This document shows positions 56,901-64,000 of a stretch of 64,000 bases of DNA, piece after piece (within the stretch, counting starts at the first letter, position 1; every line of letters begins with the position of its first letter). Origin of the DNA: Luteolibacter luteus (GTDB lineage Bacteria > Verrucomicrobiota > Verrucomicrobiia > Verrucomicrobiales > Akkermansiaceae); assembly GCF_012913485.1 (NCBI RefSeq), contig NZ_CP051774.1, positions 3,534,001-3,598,000 of the forward strand, given 5' to 3'. Under the pieces are notes generated by a model. The model had not been told where the DNA came from. It made no database searches and worked only from the letters and a program-made list of their open reading frames with translations. The translations under genes and the position numbers were made by a program.

Positions 56901-58398
56901 CCAGCGCGCGGCCTTCGCTCTGAGTGAGATCTTCGTAGTATCGGAGGAACTCGCTCTGCTGCGGAACAAGCACTACGGCCTGGCGGACTACTACGATCAG
57001 CTGGGAGTCCGTGCCGATGGCAACTTCCGCACCCTCATCGAGGATGTGAGCAAGAGCCCGATCATGGGCAAATACCTGAGCCATCTGCAGAACCAGAAGA
57101 CGGTGACGGATGCCAATGGCAACGTCTTGATCAGCCCGGATGAGAATTACGCCCGGGAGATCCTCCAGCTCTTCTCGATCGGTTTGGTCGAGTTGCATCC
57201 AGATGGCACGTTGAAGCTGGGAAGCGACGGCTTGCCGATCTCGACCTACGACAACGATGACATCACGAACCTGGCCCGCGTTTTTACCGGCTGGAGTTTC
57301 AGTAAGAAGAACGGTGGATCGGGTGCCGGTTATGCGGTGCAGGACAATACGAATTTCTTCCAAGGAAACGGCCCGGCCTATTACCAGGCTTCGTGGACGA
57401 ATCCGCTGAAGAACTTTGCGGCTTACCATGACACCGGTGCGAAGACCGTGCTCGGAAACAACATTGCTGCAGGGCTAGGTGGTGAAGCGGACCTGGATAC
57501 CGCCTTGGACATCATCTTCGCCCATCCGAATGTCGGCCCCTTCATCAGCAAGCTGCTGATCCAGCGGCTGGTCACCTCGAATCCGAGTCGCGGCTACGTG
57601 TATCGCGTCGCGCAAAAGTTCGAGAACAATGGCTCCGGAACCCGTGGCGCGTTGAAGGCGGTGATCCGCGCGATCCTGCTCGATCCGGAGGCCCGCGATC
57701 TGTCGCTCGTGCAGCAGGTTGGCTATGGCAAGCAGAAGGAACCCATCGTCCGCTACGTGCAGTTGCTGCGTGCCTTCGACGGGAAGTCGTCCTTGCCGCT
57801 CTCCGCCCTGAGCTCCTTCGGCTATCCGGCAGCGCAGCTCAATAATTTCCCGACGGGCACCACCCTCTATCGTTATCCGAATACCGATACCGCGCTGGGC
57901 CAGACGCCGCAGAACGCGCCTTCGGTCTTCAACTGGTTCCTGCCCGGCTTCAACCCTGGCGGCGAGCTGGCGCAGGCAGGACTGGTGGCTCCCGAGCTCC
58001 AGCTCAGCACGGAGACCGGTGTGATCCGCACGACGAACTACGCGAACACCATCATCCAGAATAACGACGGCCAGAACGTGAACCGCTTGGTTGGCTCGAC
58101 CAATGACCTGGAGGAAAACGTGAAGCTCGATCGGACGACCTATGAGCAACTCTACGATGCACGCATTACCGCGGGCGACAGCGTGGCTCAGGCGACGACG
58201 ACGGTGCTCGATCAACTCGACCTGCTGCTCACGGCGGGAAGCTTCAAGGCGGGCTATGGCAGTGCGGCCACGCCGAATCCCCGCAGCATCGTGATCGATA
58301 CGGTCACCTCGCTGGATCCCGCCGCGACCACGGCCGTGCGGGTGAAGGAGCTCATCTACCTGCTCGCCACCTCGCCGGAGTACGTCAACCAGAAGTAA
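53947..58398 (+). CDS. Secreted DUF1800 protein with duplicated H-type-lectin-like repeats, Calx-beta and CHRD domains
   Basis: A 1483-residue exported protein. A signal peptide (1-28) is followed by six tandem lectin-like units of about 90 residues (31-563), made as two copies of an A-B-C triplet (ADTAGFAARVRNVTATGFEYQ pairs with DPLGVRVRNVTSTGFEWQ). Then come a calcium-binding linker DTDEDGLPDVWE / DPDGDGLSNLAE (565-610), a Calx-beta domain (618-728), a CHRD domain (737-858) and the DUF1800 domain (879-1480: FLTQATFGPT, NYAREILQLFSIGLVELH, NFFQG, GFNPGG). DUF1800 proteins pair with DUF1501 proteins, as here. The function of the pair is unknown. Confidence 0.85.
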   Translation: MNPTLSGRRRAVLLASLLSAGLSAVAVAAPKYESGSLILSQPNSGTWKVVNFTTAFPSIPVVVLGTATNADTAGFAARVRNVTATGFEYQIDEWDYLDGVHGQETLNYLAIEPGTHTIDGKVWQAGRASGVTRSLQTVTLGSGFSAAPVVLAQVESTANAKAVTSRVQAVTTTNFQLKAITQESDAAALTSESVGWIAIAPSTGTLDGAGFQAAKTGANVTDAWKTITFGSTLKQPLFFAQSQTNNGADPFVIRRRNLSGTGVEIFLQEEQSAGTETAHANGEDVGFLAIGETQGEVRSKLELGELIQNQATAGTWHTVNFSVTYANPVVVFGPSTQNDSDPLGVRVRNVTSTGFEWQFDEWDYQDGAHAEEKVHYLVAEEGSYIIGGLLWQFGRAAAVNQAASALTFAEAFAVAPVVLTQTASRNGASAVKSRVSGVSATGFFVRLEEENAQDQTHVNEAVHYLAVQQGNGRLLTPPYLSVNTFLTAAEVTEFFKSQAFTRKVADPFLFADAQTRNDIDPVTLRFRNLNANGADLRLQEESSLDVNIAHTAEKLGYLSIAGSLDTDEDGLPDVWEIANGLNPNNAADALLDPDGDGLSNLAEQTHGTNPNVANGAGSITVTTLAPDAFEKEGGLASFLVTRSGGTAPATVGFALGGTATSGDYVVKDDRGVTLSGTVSFGAGETTRTVYIVPALDTLEEYPESLTLTISNGSGYAVGTPKVATVKIKDATDAPANEQLFVAYLTRQGTAQSYGSGVATLFLNGSKTAARVNLSFSGLTSNQVNAYLRYGVTSGVGPELRPTLPIGQVTNETWTVNPVGALNGQDLIDGLFQSGGKWVYLNIGTGTYPAGEIAGTFSRQTGSSTFTPPPAPPTPGTLTGDALTRDVSRFLTQATFGPTKAEIDGLVNAIQTTYAGDRLAAYSAWIDTQFAYDQTKLLAYTEAADAHEWNLRGASPSNFTNNDEPNYHNRRRGWWLISTKAQDQLRQRAAFALSEIFVVSEELALLRNKHYGLADYYDQLGVRADGNFRTLIEDVSKSPIMGKYLSHLQNQKTVTDANGNVLISPDENYAREILQLFSIGLVELHPDGTLKLGSDGLPISTYDNDDITNLARVFTGWSFSKKNGGSGAGYAVQDNTNFFQGNGPAYYQASWTNPLKNFAAYHDTGAKTVLGNNIAAGLGGEADLDTALDIIFAHPNVGPFISKLLIQRLVTSNPSRGYVYRVAQKFENNGSGTRGALKAVIRAILLDPEARDLSLVQQVGYGKQKEPIVRYVQLLRAFDGKSSLPLSALSSFGYPAAQLNNFPTGTTLYRYPNTDTALGQTPQNAPSVFNWFLPGFNPGGELAQAGLVAPELQLSTETGVIRTTNYANTIIQNNDGQNVNRLVGSTNDLEENVKLDRTTYEQLYDARITAGDSVAQATTTVLDQLDLLLTAGSFKAGYGSAATPNPRSIVIDTVTSLDPAATTAVRVKELIYLLATSPEYVNQK

Positions 58399-58417
58399 TC
58401 CCACACATCTCCTCATC

Positions 58418-59932
58418 ATGAAATCCCAGGACAAAGATTCGCTGCAAAATCGCCGCTCCTTCCTCCGCCAGTCCGCCTGCGCTTCGCTCGGCCTGACGGG
58501 AGTGATCAATACGCTGGCCCACCTGCGGCTGGTGAACTCCGCGCTCGCACAGGGTCTTCCCGGCGGTGACTACAAGGCCTTGGTCGTGCTCTTCCTCTTC
58601 GGCGGAAACGACTCGAACAACCTGCTTATCCCACGCAAGAACCACGCTTCATACAGCCAATACAAGTCGGCGCGCGGGGTGTTGAAAATTCTCGACGAGA
58701 CGGACTCCGCCTATGTGACGGGCCAGCCGGCCTCGATCGCTCTAACAGGAGGAGGTGCGACCTATGGTGTGCATCCTGCGGCCGGTGGCATCGCCCAGCT
58801 GTTCAATGAAGGCGATCTCGCCTTCGTCGCGAACGTGGGAACGCTGGTGTATCCGACCACGCGGGCGGACTATAATGCGGGCTCGGTGCCGCTGCCCCCG
58901 CAGCTCTTTTCCCACTCCGACCAGCAGGTCCAGTGGCAGAGCTCCGTGCCGGATCAGCCTTTCAGCCGCGGCTGGGGCGGGCGCATCGCGGATCTCCTCG
59001 CATCGCAGGGCTATGCCCAGGGACAGGTTTCGCTTTCCGTGAGCTTGTCCGGGATCAACAGCCTGCAGGTGGCGGATCAGGAGGTGCAGTATGCCGTGAC
59101 GCCGGAAGGGGCGATTCCCTTGGCGGGCTACGCTGCCTCGGGCAATCCCTATGGCAATGCACTGAATGGTGATGGCACCTACAAGACGACCACGGCGGGC
59201 AAGCGCCTGAAGGCCTTCGATGACATCACGAATTATACCTACCAGCACTTGCTCGATGACGATCATGCGAAGGTGGTGAAGCGTGCACGGGCCAACGAAG
59301 GACTTGTCGGAGCGGCTTTAACAGCTGCGGCCGCGACCGGTGTCGATTTCGACAACCTCTTTCTGAATGCCCAGTCGAACTTGGGGGATCAGCTGAAATC
59401 GATCGCCAAGCTGATCGCTGGTCGCACTGCCCTGGGCAATAGCCGCCAGATCTTCTTCGCGAGCATCGGCGGCTTCGATACCCATCAGGATCAGCTGGAC
59501 GCCCAGACTAACCTGCTCGGCGAACTGGGAAGCTCCCTGAAGGCCTTCAGCGACACCCTGAAAGCGCTGGGGGTGAATGACAACGTGGTCACCATTACGC
59601 ACTCCGATTTCACCCGCACGCTCACCCCGAATGGCCAGGATGCTGCCACTGCAGGCTCCGACCACGGCTGGGGTGGTCACCAGATCGTCCTCGGCGGTCC
59701 GGTGAATGGAGGCCAGATCTACGGCTCCTTCCCCTCGCTGGCCCTCGGCGCGGGTCTGGATGCCGGGTCTAGCAACCGCGGCCGCTGGATTCCCACCACC
59801 TCGGTCGATCAATACGCTGCCGTCTCGGCAAATTGGCTCGGCGTCTCACCGACTTACCTTGCCGATATCTTCCCGAATCTCTCGCGCTTTGAGGATCCCT
59901 TCGGATCGAGCGCGAATCTCGGGTTCCTCTGA
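58418..59932 (+). CDS. DUF1501 protein with Tat signal
   Basis: A 504-residue protein with a twin-arginine signal RRSFLRQSACASLGLTG, so exported folded. The core shows LVVLFLFGGNDSNNLLIPRKN, VHPAAGGIAQLFNEGDLAFVANVGTL, FSHSDQQVQWQ, FASIGGFDTHQDQ, THSDFTRTLTPNG and GSDHGWGGHQIVLGG, resembling alkaline-phosphatase-like/sulfatase-fold proteins. It starts 19 bases after the DUF1800 gene and forms an operon with it. Biochemical activity is unknown. Confidence 0.9.
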   Translation: MKSQDKDSLQNRRSFLRQSACASLGLTGVINTLAHLRLVNSALAQGLPGGDYKALVVLFLFGGNDSNNLLIPRKNHASYSQYKSARGVLKILDETDSAYVTGQPASIALTGGGATYGVHPAAGGIAQLFNEGDLAFVANVGTLVYPTTRADYNAGSVPLPPQLFSHSDQQVQWQSSVPDQPFSRGWGGRIADLLASQGYAQGQVSLSVSLSGINSLQVADQEVQYAVTPEGAIPLAGYAASGNPYGNALNGDGTYKTTTAGKRLKAFDDITNYTYQHLLDDDHAKVVKRARANEGLVGAALTAAAATGVDFDNLFLNAQSNLGDQLKSIAKLIAGRTALGNSRQIFFASIGGFDTHQDQLDAQTNLLGELGSSLKAFSDTLKALGVNDNVVTITHSDFTRTLTPNGQDAATAGSDHGWGGHQIVLGGPVNGGQIYGSFPSLALGAGLDAGSSNRGRWIPTTSVDQYAAVSANWLGVSPTYLADIFPNLSRFEDPFGSSANLGFL

Positions 59933-59951
59933 TCGGGGCAAGCTCCGCTCG

Positions 59952-59992
59952 GGCGGAGGGCAGGCCTGCGGGCCTCCCTCCGCCTTTTTTTT
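59952..59992 (+). terminator. Rho-independent terminator after the DUF1800-DUF1501 operon
   Basis: GGCGGAGGG (59952-59960) and CCCTCCGCC (59976-59984) are perfect 9-bp arms, followed by eight Ts. Confidence 0.85.
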
Positions 59993-60095
59993 GGGGGGGT
60001 GGAGGTGAAAAAGGAGGTTTCCGGGGGCCGGGGTGGGCGGAGGCTGTGAATTTCCCCCTTGTCGCGCCCCGGCTCATCTTAAGAATCCCGGCGCG

Positions 60096-61058
60096 ATGCC
60101 GACTGACGCCATCCTCCACGCCACCCGCCAGTATCTCGGGATCGATCCCACTGTGTCCGTGACGCTCACCCCGATCAAGAAGGGTGCCTCCGGTCGGACG
60201 ATCGTGCGCGTGCAAACCCCGGGCAAGGATCCTTTCATCGGCATCCACTGGACCGACGAGCGCCCGGATAGTGACAACTTCCTGCCCGTCGCGAAGTTCC
60301 TGAAGAGCACCAAGCTGAATGTGCCGGAGATCTTTTACGAGATCCCGCACCGCCGTGTCGCGCTGGTGGAGGATCTTGGCGACATCGATCTTTTCTCGAT
60401 GAAGGGCACTTCCTTCGAGGATCGCGAACCCTACTACCGTTCCGCGCTCTCCCAGATCGACAAACTTTTCTACTCGAAGGGTCCGAAGGACTTCGAGCTC
60501 ATGCCACCCTTCGATGAATCCCTCTACCGCTGGGAGCAGGAGTATTTCTTCGACCACATGGTGGAAGGCTTGTTGGGTATGGATGCGAGCGAGCTACGGG
60601 AGTCATCGGAGTTCGAGCAGCTCGCGAGGCGCCTTGGCAGCGGGGCGAAGCATCTCGTCCACCGCGATTTCCAATCCCAGAACCTGCTGCTGAAAGATGG
60701 CAAGGCCTGGTGGATCGATTTCCAAGGCATGCGCCGCGGCCGTCAGGAATACGACATCGCATCCCTAGTCTATGATCCCTACATGGATCACTCTGCGGAA
60801 GAGCGCGAGAGCATCCTCGCCATCTGGGAAGATATCGCGGAGGACCGCCCGGAAGAAACCATCTTCCGCCAGTGTGCCAGCCAGCGGCTGATGCAGGCGA
60901 TGGGTGCATTTGGCAATATCATCCGGAATCGCGGAGATGACTGGTATCGCCAGCATGTCCCGGTCGCTGCCCGGCTGCTGGCAGAGGTGACAGAGGGAAC
61001 GCCGTTGGAAAAACCACTGGCCCCCGTACTGGAGAAGGCCCAAGAGTTCACTCCGTGA
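60096..61058 (+). CDS. APH-fold sugar/small-molecule kinase (AmgK-like)
   Basis: A 320-residue phosphotransferase of the aminoglycoside kinase fold. It has VALVEDLGDIDLF (hinge), the catalytic loop HRDFQSQNLLL (Asp191, Asn196) and the metal-binding WWIDFQGMRRGRQEYDIASLVYDPYMD (Asp208). It resembles AmgK-type kinases that phosphorylate MurNAc or GlcNAc at the anomeric position, which pair with MurU nucleotidyltransferases like the gene at 52740. The role is inferred from similarity and neighbourhood. Its stop overlaps the next GTG (GTGA). Confidence 0.68.
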   Translation: MPTDAILHATRQYLGIDPTVSVTLTPIKKGASGRTIVRVQTPGKDPFIGIHWTDERPDSDNFLPVAKFLKSTKLNVPEIFYEIPHRRVALVEDLGDIDLFSMKGTSFEDREPYYRSALSQIDKLFYSKGPKDFELMPPFDESLYRWEQEYFFDHMVEGLLGMDASELRESSEFEQLARRLGSGAKHLVHRDFQSQNLLLKDGKAWWIDFQGMRRGRQEYDIASLVYDPYMDHSAEERESILAIWEDIAEDRPEETIFRQCASQRLMQAMGAFGNIIRNRGDDWYRQHVPVAARLLAEVTEGTPLEKPLAPVLEKAQEFTP

Positions 61059-62647
61059 GCGCCCCGTCCCGCCGGACCTTCGTGAATGCCGCCGTCATTC
61101 TTGGCGTGGGGCTATTCGCGCTCGGCGGGGTCTCATCGATCCCTCCGCTTCGAAAGGCGGAACGGGAGGCGGTGAAGAAACTGGCGCTCTCCTTCGATCC
61201 CGCCGAATCGGCCTTTGGCGGGGAGGGCAGCCAAGACAAGCCGTGGCGCCGCTGGAAGGCAAAGCCCGCCGTCGTGCCGGAGGCTCCGCGCTTTCTCACG
61301 GTGGACGATGATCCGGAGGGCTGGTTCAGCACTTCACCTCCTTCTCCGGTCGATTTCGCGATTCTCTTTTCCCGTCTGAAGGGGGCAGGACATACCAAGA
61401 TCGGTTCCGCTTACCTGATGGCTTGGGAGCAGAACGATCCCTTGGCTCTTGTGGCGCTACGCAAGCAGCTTGATCGCTTCGATTCCGCCGTGCTTGGCCT
61501 GCCGCTCGCCCGCGGTGCCTCCGCCGAGCCGGTACCCGCTCCTTTTCTGCGGCTCTCCTTGGATATAGGTGAGGCGGAAGGCGACGTGTCCGCCCTACCG
61601 CAGGTAAATCGTCTGGCGGTGCCGAATGCGGAGCTTGGCGGAGAGCGATCCCAAGCCGGCTTCACGCTTTTGGAAAACGAGACGGATGCCGGTGATGGTC
61701 GCCAGCACCTTCTCGCCCGCTGGGGGAATCGCATCATTTTCTCGCTGCCCTTGGCCACGGAGATCGCCTCGCTCGGAATCGATCCGGAAGAAATCCGGGT
61801 GATCAGCGGTGCGGAGATCCGGTTGGGTGCCGGAGGTCCGGTGATCCCGATCGATGAGTTCGGCCGGACTCTTCCGGCTGCGGAGATCTCTGCCGTGGAC
61901 ATTCCCGCCACGAAGATCATCAGCGATGAAAATCCCGTACCGCCTTCGGTGGATCCGCTGATTCTGCGGGATGCCCGGACGGAGATTCCGGAGAGGGAAC
62001 GTGCTTGGTCGAATGCTCTCGGAGGCTTGGTGCAGGCCTTGCGGTCCGCGCCCCGTTACGAAAATTCGACCGTGCTTCCGCGGCCGGAGCCAGTCACCGA
62101 ACTAGCTCTCATTTCCCTGCTCGCCTTTTTCGGCGCGTGGGCGACTGCCCTGCGCGGGGTGTTCTGGCGGCCCATTGTGACCGTCATGGTGGCGGCCTTC
62201 GGGGCGGAACTCGTCTGGCTGCTGGCCGGTCAGTGGAATCTCTGGCTGCCGCCGTTTGCAGTGCTGGCACCCGCAGCGGTCACCCTGCTGCTCGGATTCA
62301 TTCCAGAGAGGAAGGCGGCAGTCATCCCGGCTGTGACGGTTCCATCTCCTGCTCCCCAAGCCCCGGAACAGGTCCATGCTTCACCGGTGCCCATGGTGCC
62401 TGAGCCAGTTTCTGTCCCGAGGATTGATCCTCCGGAAGCAGGTCCGGTGCGGGTGCGCCTGCGGGTAACAGCGTCGGGGTTGGAGGTTGCCAAGCCTGAG
62501 GTGGAAATCCTTCCCGAGCCGGTGCCCGAAGAGCCCGTCGCCAGCAGTCCTCCTGTCCCATCTTCCGACAGCCCCGCTCCGAGTGCCCCAGCCCAAAAAG
62601 CCATGAAGAAGCCCGGTAGGGCTTCCTCGAAGAAAAAGCGCCGCTGA
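61055..62647 (+). CDS. CHASE2-like membrane protein with Pro/Val-rich basic tail
   Basis: A 530-residue protein: one N-terminal membrane helix (about 10-30), a large extracytoplasmic region with CHASE2-like features (FLTVDDDPEGWF, VDFAILFSRLKGAGH, VIPIDEFGRTLPA), three C-terminal helices (about 350-410), and a cytoplasmic tail rich in Pro, Val and Glu ending in KKPGRASSKKKRR. CHASE2 domains usually precede kinases or cyclases; none follows here, so signal output is unclear. GTG at 61055 overlaps the kinase stop codon. Confidence 0.55.
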   Translation: MSAPSRRTFVNAAVILGVGLFALGGVSSIPPLRKAEREAVKKLALSFDPAESAFGGEGSQDKPWRRWKAKPAVVPEAPRFLTVDDDPEGWFSTSPPSPVDFAILFSRLKGAGHTKIGSAYLMAWEQNDPLALVALRKQLDRFDSAVLGLPLARGASAEPVPAPFLRLSLDIGEAEGDVSALPQVNRLAVPNAELGGERSQAGFTLLENETDAGDGRQHLLARWGNRIIFSLPLATEIASLGIDPEEIRVISGAEIRLGAGGPVIPIDEFGRTLPAAEISAVDIPATKIISDENPVPPSVDPLILRDARTEIPERERAWSNALGGLVQALRSAPRYENSTVLPRPEPVTELALISLLAFFGAWATALRGVFWRPIVTVMVAAFGAELVWLLAGQWNLWLPPFAVLAPAAVTLLLGFIPERKAAVIPAVTVPSPAPQAPEQVHASPVPMVPEPVSVPRIDPPEAGPVRVRLRVTASGLEVAKPEVEILPEPVPEEPVASSPPVPSSDSPAPSAPAQKAMKKPGRASSKKKRR

Positions 62648-62722
62648 GCGCCGAGTGGTCTGCCACGAACAAAGTTCTGCCTTGGAACTTCCGCTGTTTT
62701 CCCGAATTTCCCCGCCTCTGCC

Positions 62723-63601
62723 ATGAGCCTCCAGCACCCGATTGAGAAAGCCGAAGCTTTGATCGAAGCCCTGCCTTACCTGCAGGCCTTCCGCGGAAAG
62801 ACCTTCCTGATCAAGATGGGCGGCTCCGCGATGGAAGATCCGGATCTCGTTGCCAAGGTCATGCGCGACGTCGTTTTCCTCGAAGTTGCGGGCATCAATC
62901 CCATCGTGGTCCACGGCGGCGGCAAGGCCATCTCCGCCGCGATGAAGGAAGCGGGGCTCGATGCCGAATTCGTCGGCGGCTTCCGGGTGACTTCGGACGA
63001 GGCGATTTCGATCGTAGAAAAAGTGCTCTCCAACGAGATCAATCCCGGCCTTGTTCGCATGATCCGCGATCTCGGTGGCAAGGCGGTCGGCATTGCCGGC
63101 ACGGATGTTTTCCTCGGTGAAAAAATGCACGCGACTGATGCCCAGGGCCAGCGTGTGGATCTCGGTCGCGTCGGCGAAGTCGTCGGGTGTCAGCTCGGCC
63201 AGATGGATGCCGCACACCGCGCCGGGATCGTTCCGGTGATCTCTCCGCTCGCCGCTGAACTCGCGACGGGCCGTCCTCTCAACATCAACGCCGATCTCGC
63301 CGCCGCCGCATTGGCGAAGGAACTGCGCGTGGCGAAGCTCGTCTATCTCTCGGATGTGCCCGGCCTGATGAAAGATCCATCCAATCCGGATACGCTCATC
63401 AAGTCCGTCAATCGGGCGCAAGCCGACGAGCTCCTTTCCGACGGCACGATCTCCGGAGGCATGATCCCGAAGATCAAGAGTGCCATCGATGCCCTGAATG
63501 CGGGCGTCCGCAAGGTTCACTTCATCGACGGCCGCCTTCCGCACGCCCTGCTGCTGGAGATCTTCACGCACGGTGGTATCGGCACCGAAGTGACCCGCTG
63601 A
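62723..63601 (+). CDS. argB: Acetylglutamate kinase
   Basis: A 292-residue amino acid kinase making N-acetylglutamyl-phosphate for arginine synthesis. It shows FLIKMGGSAMEDPDL, INPIVVHGGGKAISAAMKEAGL, FVGGFRVTSDEAISIVEKVL, INPGLVRMI, LNINADLAAAALAKELRVAKLVYLSDVPGLM and TISGGMIPKIKSA. ATG at 62723. It is followed by a convergent gene after a symmetric hairpin. Confidence 0.94.
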   Translation: MSLQHPIEKAEALIEALPYLQAFRGKTFLIKMGGSAMEDPDLVAKVMRDVVFLEVAGINPIVVHGGGKAISAAMKEAGLDAEFVGGFRVTSDEAISIVEKVLSNEINPGLVRMIRDLGGKAVGIAGTDVFLGEKMHATDAQGQRVDLGRVGEVVGCQLGQMDAAHRAGIVPVISPLAAELATGRPLNINADLAAAALAKELRVAKLVYLSDVPGLMKDPSNPDTLIKSVNRAQADELLSDGTISGGMIPKIKSAIDALNAGVRKVHFIDGRLPHALLLEIFTHGGIGTEVTR

Positions 63602-63610
63602 TCAAACAAA

Positions 63611-63636
63611 CAAGGCGCACCTCCCGGCGCGCCTTG
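63611..63636. terminator. Hairpin between convergent argB and the final gene
   Basis: CAAGGCGC (63611-63618) and GCGCCTTG (63629-63636) form an 8-bp stem with a 10-base loop. The minus-strand side is followed by TTTGTTTGAT, the plus side by little U, so it may serve the minus-strand gene better. Confidence 0.5.
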
Positions 63637-63665
63637 CTTGAAATCCATTTTCGGGAGACCGGGTC

Positions 63666-64000
63666 TTAGTCCGTCTTGTCCGCCGTTTCGCCCTTCGGCG
63701 GCTCGATCAGCGCACGGAACTGTTCCGCCCACTCGCGGGCCTTCGGGTGGGTGATGTGCTGCTCGATGTGCTTTAGCATCGCCACCGCGGCATTCTTTTG
63801 GTCGCCGGATTTGTAGAGGTCTTCCTCCATCTGCCAGACCAGATCCGGCTGGGTTTCCGAAATGAACTTGTCGTATTCCGCGGAAGTTTCGGCATTGGGC
63901 TTCGGCTTTTCTCCACCACGGCCCTCGCCGCCACGGCCACCACGACCGCCGCCTGTGAAGTATTGGGCTGCCACGCCCTCATACTTGATCCGCTTCATCC
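63666..64000 (-). CDS. C-terminal part of a protein of unknown function (5' end outside window)
   Basis: The open frame continues to the window edge, so the true start may lie beyond it; the visible ATG at 63998 may be internal. The visible part has a glycine/arginine-rich RGG-type stretch (GGGRGGRGGEGRGG) and then a helical region rich in Glu and Lys ending EPPKGETADKTD. No family is recognised. Confidence 0.5.
   Translation of the reverse strand, partial: MKRIKYEGVAAQYFTGGGRGGRGGEGRGGEKPKPNAETSAEYDKFISETQPDLVWQMEEDLYKSGDQKNAAVAMLKHIEQHITHPKAREWAEQFRALIEPPKGETADKTD

Overview
The window is high-GC chromosomal DNA with no rRNA, tRNA, CRISPR array or transposase that I could find. It most resembles a member of the Verrucomicrobiota, probably Verrucomicrobiae near Luteolibacter or Haloferula; this placement is inferred from gene content. 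The pointers are a DUF1800/DUF1501 gene pair, a PVC-type membrane-bound-dehydrogenase-like CxxCH protein, an exosortase/EpsI pair inside an exopolysaccharide locus, an M56/BlaI pair with secretin-like C-terminal repeats, and lamin-tail, CHRD and Calx-beta modules in secreted proteins.

Layout. 1-2083 (minus) is the start of a truncated secreted SGNH hydrolase with a lamin-tail domain. 2351-21411 is a large exopolysaccharide locus: an MBOAT O-acyltransferase with an SGNH partner, four GT4 glycosyltransferases, a hexapeptide acyltransferase, a methyltransferase, a GT11 fucosyltransferase, a GT61 enzyme, two GT2 enzymes, a VanZ-like protein, the polyprenyl-phosphate initiating transferase, an O-antigen ligase/polymerase, and convergently EpsI and exosortase. 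No flippase, chain-length regulator or outer-membrane exporter is present, so these must lie elsewhere. 21492-36814 is mainly housekeeping: prs, rplY, pth, rpsF, ssb, purE-purK, thrB-(lipoprotein)-thrC, a sialidase-like protein, a PpiC isomerase, rpe, tadA and holA. 37428-43643 (minus) holds three tandem, translationally coupled paralogues of a roughly 700-residue membrane protein that I do not recognise. dnaE follows, then a BlaR/BlaI-like pair with a clear BlaI-type operator, the CxxCH protein, a sugar-1-phosphate nucleotidyltransferase, a giant lectin-repeat DUF1800 protein with DUF1501, a sugar/aminoglycoside-type kinase, a CHASE2-like membrane protein and argB. A partial gene ends the window.

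Intergenic DNA carries several repeats: a 170-bp element present twice in opposite orientation (24899-25068 and 34717-34886), a palindromic element with five AAGAC iterons (26846-26925), a 9-bp triplet (26301-26327) and a 20-bp tandem (24741-24786).

The best candidates for something undescribed are the triple-paralogue membrane operon, the sensor-less M56/BlaI system, and the 3+3 duplicated lectin array in the DUF1800 protein. Start codons were chosen by domain fit and ribosome-binding-site spacing. Functions rest on motif recognition alone; no database search was run.
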